Source of the DNA: Lewinellaceae bacterium
GTDB lineage: Bacteria; Bacteroidota; Bacteroidia; Chitinophagales; Saprospiraceae
Direction: 5' to 3'
Assembly (NCBI GenBank): GCA_020636215.1
Contig: JACJYG010000014.1
Location: forward strand, 62,001-126,000
Length of the DNA stretch: 64,000 nt
Position 1 is the stretch's first letter. Each line of letters opens with the position of its first letter. The notes under the pieces were generated by a model, which was not told the DNA's origin, made no database searches, and saw only the letters and a list, made by a program, of their open reading frames with translations. A program made the translations under genes and the position numbers. Positions 26,656 to 37,056 of this stretch are shown piece by piece.

Positions 26656-29600
26656 ATGCACAGGCTCCCGTTTGCTCTTATTTTATGCGTTGGATTTGCA
26701 TTGAATATTTCCGCTCAACCTCTGGAATGTAGCGCCGACCCTACCTCAGAGCAGAATGATTTCATGACGGGAAACAACCCTCATGACGCCGGCTTTAGCC
26801 TTTATCCCCCCGGTACCGCTCCTCATCAGATACCCGTGGTGTGTTACGTGGTTCGGAACTTCGATGGCTCGCTTTCGGCGTCTCCCGCCTCTGTTGAACA
26901 GGCCGTAATGGAAGCCAATTCCATTTTCGGGGGAGCGTTCATAGAGTTTTATTTGGTAAGTGATGTAGTGATCATTGAGGATTTTAATCTGTATCTTACA
27001 GAGCGTTCCAATATTTACCAGCACAATGCTTATCCTTACCTGCCGAATGCCATCAATCTTTACTTTACCGGCGATATTATTAACAGTTCGGGGAATAGTA
27101 TCAGTAACGGCTTTGCTACCTTTCCGCAAAGTGTAGACATTGATCTATCCACCTTCGGAATTGACAGGGTTTTTATCAAAGGGACAAGCTCCAATTTTTT
27201 TACGACCCTAAAACACGAATTAGGACATTACTTCGGCCTGTATCATACTTTCCAGGAAACAGTTTGTGGATGTTTTGGGACGTATGACAACGCTTCCAAT
27301 ACTTATAATTGCTCCGACGTGGATGTAAACAGCGACCCCTGGACTACCGGAGACAAATGCGCGGATACACCCGTGGATCCCGGAATGGGCGCCTTAGCCT
27401 ATCCTAATTTGTTGTATTATTCCAATACTTGTCAATACGTTGACTTTAGTTTAAATCCCTTTAGCCTTGATGATTTTTTTAATGAAGATTGCTTTGCGAG
27501 TAATCCTTTTCCGGTCAGTGGGGTAGCACTACGAGATCAGAATGGCCTCCCTTTTGCTCCAGACCCCACTAACTTAATGTCTTATTGTTCTTCCTGCCGG
27601 GAAAACTTTTCCCAGGATCAATATGAAAGGATACTGTATTATCTTTTGAATGGCCGTCAATACCTGCTTAATCCAGTTAGTGAAGAAATCTCTGTTCTCA
27701 GTCCCCAGCTAACCAATTTAACGGGGGGCGAACAGGCCTACATCACCTGGTTCTCACAACAGAATACGGCCTTCGATATCTTTTTGAAGATTGATGGCCA
27801 AATAATGGAAACCATTCAAACTGGTTTTCAGGGCCCTGGAAATAGCAATGGGTTCTATTATTTCCCATGGACGGTATCTAACTATTTAACCGCTAATGCT
27901 CAAATCGAGATCCAATTCTCTAATAATCCCGGCATTAAAGATGTTGGCCTGCCGTTTTCCATTGCCGGTACAGGAACGAATAACTGTGATTTTGACGGAA
28001 TTTGCGATACGGGCGAAAATTGCCTGACTTGCTCAGATTGTGGCCCCTGCCCCTCCCTCACCCTCACCTGGCCCGCCGGCCCCAATCAATGCCTGGAGCC
28101 GGGAAGCCAGCAACTCATCACCTGGACGTCAACCGGCAGCATCACTGCCGTCAACATTGCCTACTGTAAAGTGGGGGGGGCTTGCTACTCCATTGCACCA
28201 AGCACATCCAATGACGGGGCGGCGCCCTGGACCGTGAACGGTTCCAACGGTACGGGGGATTATTTCATCCGTATCACCGACACCTCCGACCCCTCTGTCA
28301 CAGATGACGGCCCGGTATTTCAGATATCTGATGATTGTACCCCTCCCACCTGCGGAGACGGCAACTGCGACCCCGGCGAAGACTGCCAAAGCTGCCCGCA
28401 GGATTGCGGCCCCTGTCCTCCGGCTCAGGCCTACCTTCAACTGTCCAGTGGCTGTGTCGTTTACGCCGCCACCGTTTGCCTTGGAACCCAGCCCTCCGTT
28501 TTGGCCAATATTTACAATCCAACCTCCGTGGAATGGCGGGGCAGGGTACGGTTCCTCTGGCAACAGGTGGGCAACCCCAATAACATCTTCGAATTTATCT
28601 TCGGCAACCCATCTTATACTATCGCCCCCGGGCAGGCCAAGCAGATTCCCGCGACGCTCAACACCAATGTCGTGGGGCCTGGGAGCTATATACTCACTAT
28701 ATCTGAAAGTAATTACGATGGAGGTTTTCAACCCTGGGAATTGGTGTACGACGGGCCTTCCTGTATCAATTACTTCAGTCAGGCGATCCAGGATTGCGCC
28801 GGGCCGCAGTGCACCATACCGGCCATTACCGATATCGCCACCAACTGTGACGGGGTAGGCAATTACAGTATTTCGGCCTCTTTCACCGGCGGAACCAACG
28901 AGCTGTACAACCTGTACACCCAGGCAGGCAATGACATCCTGTACACGGTTTCCAATGTCAGCCCCGGACAGGACATCTTTTTGGGTAACAATTACCTGGA
29001 ATCCTACCAGGTATTTGTCCATGTGGAACAGGCGGGCAATCCCGGCAGTTGTTTTGACGTCGAAGCGGTTCCGCCAACCGACTGTGCCATTGATGAGTAT
29101 TTGATCGTTACGCCCCAGGCAGATTGCCATGAGCAAGGAGAAATCATCACGGCCGAGTGGAACGTGCCGCAGGGGCTTTACACCTTACATTTCTGTGAAA
29201 CAGGCAACACCTGTGTACAGATATACCCCACCTATTACACCGGATCCAACGATTTCAGCCTGACCATCCCCAATATCAGCGGAGATTTCTACTTCGAGCT
29301 GCGGGACTTCTACGATAATATTTATTTACAAAGCCCGGTTTTCGAGATCAGCAGCGACTGCACGCCCACCCCTGTTTGCTCCACCGTTGTCACCAACATC
29401 AATGACAGCGGCCCCGGCTCGCTGCGCGAGGCGATCAACTGCGCCAATAACAACCCGGGCCCGGATGTGATCACCTTTAACATACCAGGAAACGGCCCGC
29501 ATACGATACAGGTTTCGTCTGATATATTGACTATTACGGACGCTTATACGGTAATTGATGGGGCCACGCAACCCGGCTATATCAATGGGGGCATCATCAT

Positions 29601-32600
29601 AGAAGGTGCAAATGCAGTTAATACCGGTTTGTCTGTTTTGGCTGATAATACAGAAATCTATGGCTTATATATCCGGAATTTCTCGAGTACGGCCATTTCT
29701 GTGTATGATGTCAAAAACTGCCTGATAGGGTCGGTTTCCAAACCCAACTATTTTACCAATGGCTTTTACGGCATTTTCCTGGGGCGGGGCCCTTTGTCGT
29801 ACGGCAATGAGTTCGTTGGCAACTATATCGGCCTTTCTCCCCAGGGGACGGGAGAGGGCAACAATTATGGGATTAATATCTTCGGAAGCCAGAACAACCT
29901 GTTCCAGCAGAATACTATCGCCCACAATTCCATAGCTGTTTTTTTCAATGGCGGCAGCAATACCGGCAACAAATTTTTCCAGAACAGTTTCTACTGCAAT
30001 CCCAATGCTATAACAGGTACGACCGTGCAGAATTCAGCACCGCTTATTGCCAATGCAAGCCTTGCACAGATAAGCGGTACGGCAGGGGCCGGGCAAATCA
30101 TAGAAATATTCCGGCAGTCGAATGCCGCCTGCAGCCAGGTTTGCCAGGGGAAAGACTTTCTGGGAACAACCGCTTCAGATAACAACGGCAACTGGACGCT
30201 GGCCGCCCCCTTCTACTTCTCGCTGAATGAGGGGGACATCATTACAGCGCTGGCCACGGAGGCCGTTTCGGGCACTTCCCGTTTTTCCAATTGTATGGCC
30301 ATCCCCATTAACTGTCCAAGTCCTGCCGGGCTTGGTGCTTCCTCCATTACTTCTTCTTCGGCGGTGCTGGATTGGAGCGATGTGCCGGGAGCGAATTCCT
30401 ATGAGTTGGAATGGTGGCCGGTGGGAGGCGTACACAACACGCAATTTACCAGCCAGTCCGTTTTCGCATTGAGCAACCTTGCTCCCGGTACTGATTATTG
30501 TTTTAAGGTTAGAAGCCTTTGTAGCGGCGGCTCAGGAGATTTTTCCAGCCAGGCCTGCTTCATGACTGAGCAGAATAATGCTTGCTCCACCCTCGTCACC
30601 AACACCAACGACAGCGGTGCGGGCTCGCTGCGGGAAGCCATCAACTGCGCCAATGCCAATCCTGGCCCTGACCTGATCACCTTTAATATCCCCGGTTCCG
30701 GCCCGTTTGTCATTCAATTGGCTCCCGGCTCTCAATTGCCGACCCTGACGGATGGCAATACCACCATTGACGCCTCCACTCAACCCAACTACACGCCCGG
30801 GCTGATCGAATTGGTTTCGCCCAGCCAGAACTTTGGCAACGGCTTCACTATTGAAGCGGATAATTGCCATATCTATGGCCTCAGGATCAGAGGATTCGGC
30901 ACAGGGGTTAGGATGTCGCAAAATTCCGGAAGCCCGAGGACCGTTTACGTCGGGGCGCCCGGCAAGGGGAACATCTTTTATAAGAATGGCCAGGGCGTGG
31001 GCTTGTATGGAAGCATTCCCGTGGCGGTCGTCAAATCCAACGAGTTTTATGGCGATTTCGCGCTCAATTTCACGGGCATCCACCTTCAGTCCAACAACAA
31101 TATTGTGGGAGGAGCCGATCCTTCAGAAGGCAATATTATCCATCATCTTTGGAGAGGGGTGGCTTACGCCAGCTCGGCAAACTTAAATATTTCCGTCCTG
31201 AAAAACCAGTTTTACTGTAATACTACGCCGATTTACATCTTCCAGAGTTCAACCGCTACCGCCACTCCGCTGATCACAGTGGCGTCAGCCACAACGATTT
31301 CCGGAACCGCCGTGCCGAACGCTTTGGTTGAAGTGTTCTATGCGGACCAAACCTGCAGCTCCGCTCCATGCCAGGGTAGGGATTTTATAGCGGAAACGAT
31401 TGCCAACGGTACTGGAAGCTGGTCTGTTCAGGGGAGTTTTGTTGGAGGCAATACCATTACTGCAACAGCCAAGAGCGGCAATTTACATACCTCCGGCTTT
31501 GCGTCCTGCCAGGTAATAGAAATCGTTACGACATTAGGTTGCACGAATCCGGCCGCCCACAATTACAACCCGGCCGCCAATTTGGAGGATGGTTCCTGTG
31601 AAACCTGTGACGACGGTATCCAGAACGGCGATGAAACTGGTATCGACTGCGGCGGGGCCTTGTGCGCACCCTGTGCGTGTGATAACCTGGCGGTATGGAA
31701 CATGGGGCCGGCAGGTACTGCGCCTGTTTACTCCGCCACTTTTGTGGCGCCTAATGTTAGCGCCGGTATCATTACCATCGGCCCGGGAGCTGTCCGTTTA
31801 GGATATTTGAACTTTGGCAATCCGCCGGCCAGTTTTTCTATTCAACAGGTCAACTCTCCCTCTTTCGATACTCAGGATTATTTTGAGATCAGCCTTTCCA
31901 GTGCGCAGGGCGGCCTGGCCATGACAAACCTGAGTATTGACATGCAAAGCAACGGCGCAGGGCCAAGCAACTGGCAGGTGCGGTCCAGCCTGGATAATTA
32001 CACTACCGTAATTGCCTCCGGTAATTTCACCAGCCGGGATGTTTGGGAAACCAAGTCGATAAACCTGTCGGCTATCGGTTCGGCGCTCAGCGCCGTTACT
32101 TTCCGCGTTTACGCTTACGGCGCCACCGATTACACCTTTGGCCGCTGGTACATCGACAATATCATCGTGTGCGGAGAAGTCGATAATTGCCTTACAAGCT
32201 GGTATTTTGACGGTGACGGCGATTCTTTCGGCAATCCTGACATCAGCATGCTATCCTGCACGCAACCTGATAATTACGTGCCCGATAATACCGACTGCGA
32301 CGACACGAACCCGGCGGTTCATCCCAATGCTACAGAAGTGTGTGATGGAATCGACAACAACTGCAATACGTATGTCGACCTGGATGACCCGGAACTGGTG
32401 GATAATACGCCGCCCATTGCAGCCTGCCAGGATAATACGCTTACATTTAATGGCGAACAGTCCGTTCCCCTACTGGCTTTAGATGTCTGGGACGAGCTGG
32501 CTTCTCAGGACAATTGTGGCGTTCTGCATTTTACAGGGGTGGATCCTATCTCAATTACCTGCGATCAAATCGGGATGCTGATCCCTGCCACCGTTACTAT

Positions 32601-33549
32601 TGAAGATGGCAGCGGCAATACTTCCACCTGCCAGTCCATGATCACCGTTGAGGGGCTGCCCTGTGGGATTTCGGCCCCTGAGGAAGGTATTGACTGTCCG
32701 GAAGGAGTGGTCGAATATAATGTGGATACCGAAACTTATACGCTTACCGCCCCCTGTGCCAATAACTCGCTGGATAATGACGCCATGGCCTTCGCCGGCG
32801 GCCAGGAGTGTGGAGATTTCGTCATCACTGTAAAAATAGAGAGCGTAACGCCAAATGGTTACGCCGGCCTCGTAGCCCGGGAGAGCGACGCTTCCGGCAG
32901 TAAGATGGTGGGAATATTTTCCAACCTTAGTCCACTGCTGCGTTGGGAAGCCCGTACCATTACGGATGGTAACAAGGCAGTTAACTACTTCTCCAGGCCA
33001 CTGCCTTACTGGCTCCGGTTGGTTCGTCAGGGTGGTTCTTTCTTCGGTTATTACTCCTACAATGGCATTAACTTCTCTATCGTTACTGCCCAGGTGATAC
33101 CCATGAATGCTTGCCTGGAAGTGGGCATGGCCGCTTTTGGCAATATCCCGGGCTCAGCGGCTACGGCGGTGTTCAGCCATTTGAGTGTGAGCGGCAGCGG
33201 CTCCGCTATCCTCCAGCTGCCGACTACGGAGGCTGTTCCTGCGGGTGTTGAGCGGAGAATACGTCTGTTTCCCAACCCTGCGCGGGAGATAGTGGTGGTG
33301 GAGCTTGCCCAGTATCCTCCTGTCCTTAATGGGAATGACACCCGCTCCGAACTGCCCCGGCAGTTATCGGGAAGCGCGACCTTGCGGCTGCGCAACCAGC
33401 TGGGGCAGATCCTCGAGGAACGGCAATTGGACAGAGCTATCCTGCGCATGGAATGGGATATAAAACGGCTGCAGCCCGGCTTGTACCTGATCGAATTGTA
33501 CCGGGAAGGTGAGGCGCCGGAGGTAGTTCGCTTTATTAAGATGGAATAG
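26656..33549 (+). CDS. multidomain T9SS-exported M43-type metalloprotease with beta-helix, FnIII and MopE-like modules
   Basis: 2297 residues. Signal peptide ending N-I-S-A-Q. Zinc protease domain (about 40-345) with H-E-L-G-H-Y-F-G-L-Y-H at 187-197, the metzincin zinc motif, and a Met-turn N-L-M-S-Y; this fits M43 (cytophagalysin/pappalysin). Then two Cys-rich C-D-x-G-E-x-C segments (about 445, 565); two right-handed beta-helix regions each opening with N-D-S-G-x-G-S-L-R-E-A-I (about 908-1195 and 1305-1625) with a fibronectin III domain between them (about 1216-1305); a C-T-N-P-A-A-H-N-Y motif; a jelly-roll-like domain; a MopE-type motif (D-C-D-D-T-N-P … E-V-C-D-G-I-D-N-N-C); an HYR-like module; and finally a DUF1349-like domain and T9SS sorting domain closely related to those of the 4148-residue protein. 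Likely secreted or surface-bound. Confidence 0.93.
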   Translation: MHRLPFALILCVGFALNISAQPLECSADPTSEQNDFMTGNNPHDAGFSLYPPGTAPHQIPVVCYVVRNFDGSLSASPASVEQAVMEANSIFGGAFIEFYLVSDVVIIEDFNLYLTERSNIYQHNAYPYLPNAINLYFTGDIINSSGNSISNGFATFPQSVDIDLSTFGIDRVFIKGTSSNFFTTLKHELGHYFGLYHTFQETVCGCFGTYDNASNTYNCSDVDVNSDPWTTGDKCADTPVDPGMGALAYPNLLYYSNTCQYVDFSLNPFSLDDFFNEDCFASNPFPVSGVALRDQNGLPFAPDPTNLMSYCSSCRENFSQDQYERILYYLLNGRQYLLNPVSEEISVLSPQLTNLTGGEQAYITWFSQQNTAFDIFLKIDGQIMETIQTGFQGPGNSNGFYYFPWTVSNYLTANAQIEIQFSNNPGIKDVGLPFSIAGTGTNNCDFDGICDTGENCLTCSDCGPCPSLTLTWPAGPNQCLEPGSQQLITWTSTGSITAVNIAYCKVGGACYSIAPSTSNDGAAPWTVNGSNGTGDYFIRITDTSDPSVTDDGPVFQISDDCTPPTCGDGNCDPGEDCQSCPQDCGPCPPAQAYLQLSSGCVVYAATVCLGTQPSVLANIYNPTSVEWRGRVRFLWQQVGNPNNIFEFIFGNPSYTIAPGQAKQIPATLNTNVVGPGSYILTISESNYDGGFQPWELVYDGPSCINYFSQAIQDCAGPQCTIPAITDIATNCDGVGNYSISASFTGGTNELYNLYTQAGNDILYTVSNVSPGQDIFLGNNYLESYQVFVHVEQAGNPGSCFDVEAVPPTDCAIDEYLIVTPQADCHEQGEIITAEWNVPQGLYTLHFCETGNTCVQIYPTYYTGSNDFSLTIPNISGDFYFELRDFYDNIYLQSPVFEISSDCTPTPVCSTVVTNINDSGPGSLREAINCANNNPGPDVITFNIPGNGPHTIQVSSDILTITDAYTVIDGATQPGYINGGIIIEGANAVNTGLSVLADNTEIYGLYIRNFSSTAISVYDVKNCLIGSVSKPNYFTNGFYGIFLGRGPLSYGNEFVGNYIGLSPQGTGEGNNYGINIFGSQNNLFQQNTIAHNSIAVFFNGGSNTGNKFFQNSFYCNPNAITGTTVQNSAPLIANASLAQISGTAGAGQIIEIFRQSNAACSQVCQGKDFLGTTASDNNGNWTLAAPFYFSLNEGDIITALATEAVSGTSRFSNCMAIPINCPSPAGLGASSITSSSAVLDWSDVPGANSYELEWWPVGGVHNTQFTSQSVFALSNLAPGTDYCFKVRSLCSGGSGDFSSQACFMTEQNNACSTLVTNTNDSGAGSLREAINCANANPGPDLITFNIPGSGPFVIQLAPGSQLPTLTDGNTTIDASTQPNYTPGLIELVSPSQNFGNGFTIEADNCHIYGLRIRGFGTGVRMSQNSGSPRTVYVGAPGKGNIFYKNGQGVGLYGSIPVAVVKSNEFYGDFALNFTGIHLQSNNNIVGGADPSEGNIIHHLWRGVAYASSANLNISVLKNQFYCNTTPIYIFQSSTATATPLITVASATTISGTAVPNALVEVFYADQTCSSAPCQGRDFIAETIANGTGSWSVQGSFVGGNTITATAKSGNLHTSGFASCQVIEIVTTLGCTNPAAHNYNPAANLEDGSCETCDDGIQNGDETGIDCGGALCAPCACDNLAVWNMGPAGTAPVYSATFVAPNVSAGIITIGPGAVRLGYLNFGNPPASFSIQQVNSPSFDTQDYFEISLSSAQGGLAMTNLSIDMQSNGAGPSNWQVRSSLDNYTTVIASGNFTSRDVWETKSINLSAIGSALSAVTFRVYAYGATDYTFGRWYIDNIIVCGEVDNCLTSWYFDGDGDSFGNPDISMLSCTQPDNYVPDNTDCDDTNPAVHPNATEVCDGIDNNCNTYVDLDDPELVDNTPPIAACQDNTLTFNGEQSVPLLALDVWDELASQDNCGVLHFTGVDPISITCDQIGMLIPATVTIEDGSGNTSTCQSMITVEGLPCGISAPEEGIDCPEGVVEYNVDTETYTLTAPCANNSLDNDAMAFAGGQECGDFVITVKIESVTPNGYAGLVARESDASGSKMVGIFSNLSPLLRWEARTITDGNKAVNYFSRPLPYWLRLVRQGGSFFGYYSYNGINFSIVTAQVIPMNACLEVGMAAFGNIPGSAATAVFSHLSVSGSGSAILQLPTTEAVPAGVERRIRLFPNPAREIVVVELAQYPPVLNGNDTRSELPRQLSGSATLRLRNQLGQILEERQLDRAILRMEWDIKRLQPGLYLIELYREGEAPEVVRFIKME

Positions 33550-33574
33550 TTCCTGAAGGCGTATTGGAACAGGA

Positions 33575-33609
33575 GCGGCCTTTCCCGGAGCAGGGAAGGC
33601 CGCTTTTTT
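33575..33609 (+). terminator. intrinsic terminator of the metalloprotease gene
   Basis: GCGGCCTTTCCC (33575-33586) pairs with GGGAAGGCCGC (33593-33603) with one bulge, followed by TTTTTT. The stem is nearly the same as at 25084, although the loops differ. Confidence 0.88.
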
Positions 33610-33650
33610 ATTCAATCTGAATACTGCACCCGGCCCGGGATTCTTTTTGT

Positions 33651-34187
33651 TCACTTACTAAAATACTTCACATGCGTTTCCACCAGCCCTTTTTCACTTA
33701 AGAAGTCGAACAATTCGGTAGCTTGTTCGCCGCCTTGCCTGGCGTGGTGGAGCAAGGTGTAGCCATGCGGGCCGAGCGAGTTTAACAGGTAGGGGAAACG
33801 ATCCAGCATTGCTTTGACGAGCGCAGTTTCACCGAGCATGGTGAGTACAAAAATGTCCGCCCGGGCGCCTTTCTCCAATAAGTACGAAGCCATTTCCCGA
33901 AGGCCCATGTGCCCGGCCGCGCCGATAGCCGTTTCGAAATCACCATCGCCCCAATCCCAGGCGGCATTGAGAAGGTGCGGTTGCTCTTCTAGTAAGGCCT
34001 TCACCCGCCCGAAATCACTATGGGCTACCCGGACGAACTCGTTCACCATTTCGGCGGGCAGTTGATCGGCGGACAGGGCCGGCCTGGCAGCGCCGAAAAC
34101 AGGCGCTAATGGAAGCATGGCGCCAAAGGCAACGCTTTTGTACAGGAAAGTTCTTCTTCCGGGAATAAGATCGTGTTTGGAATTCAT
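33651..34187 (-). CDS. exported ankyrin-repeat protein
   Basis: 178 residues from the ATG at 34187; an in-frame ATG 18 codons earlier would add a segment unlike a signal peptide. The leader G-R-R-T-F-L-Y-K-S followed by a hydrophobic stretch and A-P-V-F-G-A is a twin-arginine (Tat) signal. The mature part has two to three ankyrin-like repeats (A-I-G-A-A-G-H-M-G-L-R-E-M-A-S-Y-L-L-E-K-G, then T-L-L-H-H-A-R-Q-G-G). It would act in the periplasm as a protein-binding module; the partner is unknown. Convergent with the metalloprotease and divergent from the glycosidase-like gene. Confidence 0.85.
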   Translation of the reverse strand: MNSKHDLIPGRRTFLYKSVAFGAMLPLAPVFGAARPALSADQLPAEMVNEFVRVAHSDFGRVKALLEEQPHLLNAAWDWGDGDFETAIGAAGHMGLREMASYLLEKGARADIFVLTMLGETALVKAMLDRFPYLLNSLGPHGYTLLHHARQGGEQATELFDFLSEKGLVETHVKYFSK

Positions 34188-34306
34188 ATTCACTGGTTTA
34201 TGGTCAAAGACTGTTTCATTGCTGAACGGTTGCGCCTTCATCGCCTGTCTTCAGGTTTTTGCCGTTTTTTCGGTACATTAGAGGCTGATCCAAAACCACC
34301 TCCACC

Positions 34307-36913
34307 ATGCCAATTCGCCCTCTATTTCTAGCTATCCTGCTAGCCACATTTGCCCAGATTATTACGCTGGGCCTGTCTGCCCAGGACATACAGCTCAACT
34401 CCCGCTATAGTTACTACACCAGCGAAGCAGATGCCGTGTTGATCCTGTATGGCGAAGATTTTCACAGTGTACAAAAGATCACGGCCATTGGTGGACCGGG
34501 CCTTTCCATTATTCAGGACAACCCTGACAACCGGCTTTTTTACCTGGACATCCGCCAATTGAAAGAAGGCAAGCATAACATCGATTGCCAGATACAACTG
34601 GTGGGCGGCCAGGTGATCGGCCGACAGGTTGAAGTCGTAAAATTATCTCCCCGGCCCAACGAGGTCAAAGTCGACCGCCTTACCGGCGGGCTTTTGGTGG
34701 ACGGGCTGCCATTCTACCCCTTCGGTTTCTACGCCAGCTTCTCTATGGGCAACCTCCCTGTGGAAGAAGTTTACAACGCCATGAACCTGGTGGGCGTCTA
34801 TCAGCCCAATGACGAAGAAAGCCTGGAAGCCCGCAAGGCCTATATGGATCAGTGCGCCGCTTTGGGCATCAAGGTCAACTATGCCATCAACGGACTGGTG
34901 GGGGCGCCTCATGACCGATGGGATTATGTAATGACCGCTGAAGAAGGACAACAGCAAGAAGCCCGCCTGCGCCGGGAGGTGGAAACCTTCCGGGATCATC
35001 CCGCGCTCCTTTCCTGGTATATGAACGACGAACCGGTGGGGCAGGGTAGGGCGCCGGAACTCTTGGAAAAGGCCTACCGCACTATCCAGGAGCTAGACCC
35101 ATACCATCCGGTATCGGTCGTATTTGTGGTGCCTGACAAGGCGGCGCCTTTCCGCGGCGCCCTTGATATCGCTATGACGGACCCCTATCCCATTCCGGGC
35201 GATGTCAACAACGTCCGGGGGCATTTGCAGGCGCTGGAACGGAACTTCCGCTATCAGAAGGCGATCTGGATGGTGCCCCAGGCCTTTGGCGGGGGGGAGT
35301 ACTGGCAACGGGAGCCTACTGCCGCCGAGATCCGGGTGATGACTTACCTCGGCATTTACGAAGGCGCCATGGGCATGCAGTATTTCATTCGCCGGGGCCC
35401 CAATCTCTTTCCCAAATCTCGGCTGGCCTGGAACGAATGCACCCGCATCGCTCATGAAGTGGGTATGCTATTACCCTACTTTTTTTCGAAGGAAGGCCGG
35501 AGGAACATTTCTACCCAAAATGACAAACTGCTGGCTGCCGCCTGGCCCCTTGGCGATACTACTTTAATCATCGTTATCAACAGCGAGAATCAACCAAAGC
35601 CCTTTTCCCTGTCATTGGACGGTATCCCCAATGCGGAAGTAACGGCCGCCCGGCTGCCTTTCGAGAACCGGCAAGTGGCGGCCGACAACCGGCTGGAAGA
35701 TATGATCGACGCTTACGGCGTACGGATGTATCTGCTGGAAAAACCAAAACCGGAGCATTCATTATTAGAACGCCATAACCTGTTTCCCGGCGCCGGCTTC
35801 GAACACTGGGCCAGCCCCGGCGTACCACAGGGCTGCAGCGCCAACTCCAGCCAGCGGCCCAGTTACGACGGTTCTCACTACTTCCTTGATGCTCGCACGG
35901 CCCATTCGGGCCACTATGCGCTGCGCCTCCACAATGTAACGGACACCAGTCATTTCTCACTGGCTTTCTCTAAAATGCCGGTCAACAAAGGGCAAGCCTA
36001 TCAATGCGCACTGTGGCTGCGCCGGCCGGAAAACCAGGCTCGTGGGGCCATAGAACTGGAGGTTCCGGAATTGAACTGGAAAAAAACACTGGAGGCGGGG
36101 GCTGCCTGGACACTTTATGAGTTCCACCTGCCGGTAGGCAAGGAAGGCAACACCCTGAGCCTGATCATACATTCGAGGGGTAAAGGGACAGTGTGGGTGG
36201 ATGATATCAGCCTGGCGCCCGACCCGATCGTGGAGGTACAGCTTGAAAAGGGGCCGCAGGCTATTGTTGCCATTCAAACGCTCAGCCCCGCTGCCGAAAT
36301 CCTGTACCGAACCCGGCCAGATGCTGATTTCCAGCCCTATGATAAGCCCTTGGTATTCCGCGATTTTACCGCTCTGGAGGTGGCCCTGCAAAAAGAAGGA
36401 CAGCAGCTTTCTGCCATGCAACTACCCATCCCGTTGAGCCTGGCCACTTTCAAAGACTGCACCTTCCGGACGCCCTACAGCCCCAAATACCAGGGTATTG
36501 GTGATCAAACCCTGCTCAACGGGCGATACGGCAGCCTCGATTTTCGCGATGGGCAATGGCTGGGTTTCAACGGTAAGGATATAGAATTCACTGTGGATTT
36601 GGGAGAAATACAAAACGTCAGTGAAGTAGTTGCCCACTTTCTGGTAAGCATTCGCGATGGCATCCACGCGCCTCTGCAATTGGCGGTAGAAGTATCCACG
36701 GATGGAAAAACCTTCCAATCTTTTGGCAAAGCCGATAATCCTCTGGGCTCGGAGCAGCGGCCGGATTACTACCTGGAACTTCCCGTCAAAGCGGAGCCTC
36801 AAATGGCGCGTTATGTTCGGTTTAAAATTAAAAGCCCCCGTACGATCCCGGAGGGCTTCCTCTTCAGCGGTACGGATGCCTGGGTCTTTATCGATGAGGT
36901 ATTGGTGCGGTAA
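34307..36913 (+). CDS. secreted glycosidase-like protein with TIM-barrel core and C-terminal discoidin-like domain
   Basis: 868 residues. Signal peptide ends L-G-L-S-A-Q. After a beta domain (30-115), a barrel-like region (about 125-400) has F-Y-P-F-G-F-Y near its start and W-Y-M-N-D-E-P at 238-243; the Glu at 242 sits where the acid/base Glu of clan GH-A enzymes falls. A carbohydrate-binding-like domain (about 490-640), a CHB_HEX_C-like segment (Y-R-T-R-P-D-A-D-F, about 665-710) and an F5/8-type-C-like domain (about 725-868, E-F-T-V-D-L-G … R-Y-V-R-F-K-I) follow. There is no T9SS sorting domain. I cannot name the GH family or substrate. Confidence 0.8.
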   Translation: MPIRPLFLAILLATFAQIITLGLSAQDIQLNSRYSYYTSEADAVLILYGEDFHSVQKITAIGGPGLSIIQDNPDNRLFYLDIRQLKEGKHNIDCQIQLVGGQVIGRQVEVVKLSPRPNEVKVDRLTGGLLVDGLPFYPFGFYASFSMGNLPVEEVYNAMNLVGVYQPNDEESLEARKAYMDQCAALGIKVNYAINGLVGAPHDRWDYVMTAEEGQQQEARLRREVETFRDHPALLSWYMNDEPVGQGRAPELLEKAYRTIQELDPYHPVSVVFVVPDKAAPFRGALDIAMTDPYPIPGDVNNVRGHLQALERNFRYQKAIWMVPQAFGGGEYWQREPTAAEIRVMTYLGIYEGAMGMQYFIRRGPNLFPKSRLAWNECTRIAHEVGMLLPYFFSKEGRRNISTQNDKLLAAAWPLGDTTLIIVINSENQPKPFSLSLDGIPNAEVTAARLPFENRQVAADNRLEDMIDAYGVRMYLLEKPKPEHSLLERHNLFPGAGFEHWASPGVPQGCSANSSQRPSYDGSHYFLDARTAHSGHYALRLHNVTDTSHFSLAFSKMPVNKGQAYQCALWLRRPENQARGAIELEVPELNWKKTLEAGAAWTLYEFHLPVGKEGNTLSLIIHSRGKGTVWVDDISLAPDPIVEVQLEKGPQAIVAIQTLSPAAEILYRTRPDADFQPYDKPLVFRDFTALEVALQKEGQQLSAMQLPIPLSLATFKDCTFRTPYSPKYQGIGDQTLLNGRYGSLDFRDGQWLGFNGKDIEFTVDLGEIQNVSEVVAHFLVSIRDGIHAPLQLAVEVSTDGKTFQSFGKADNPLGSEQRPDYYLELPVKAEPQMARYVRFKIKSPRTIPEGFLFSGTDAWVFIDEVLVR

Positions 36914-36933
36914 ACAGGGAGGGAGCGGGGGAA

Positions 36934-36969
36934 TGGTTGAATGGCTGTTATGAGAGAACTATTCAACCA
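36934..36969. repeat. inverted repeat TGGTTGAAT / ATTCAACCA
   Basis: TGGTTGAAT (36934-36942) and ATTCAACCA (36961-36969), followed by TTTTCA. The same pair with the same TTTTCA tail occurs at 61089-61136, so it is a dispersed element. Confidence 0.55.
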
Positions 36970-37056
36970 TTTTCAACACTTGCCAAGAGCGAAGTTCTTC
37001 AGTTGCGCAACCGAAGCAGATCAAGGCCCGGCTAACCCTGCTCCGCAATCCCCTCC

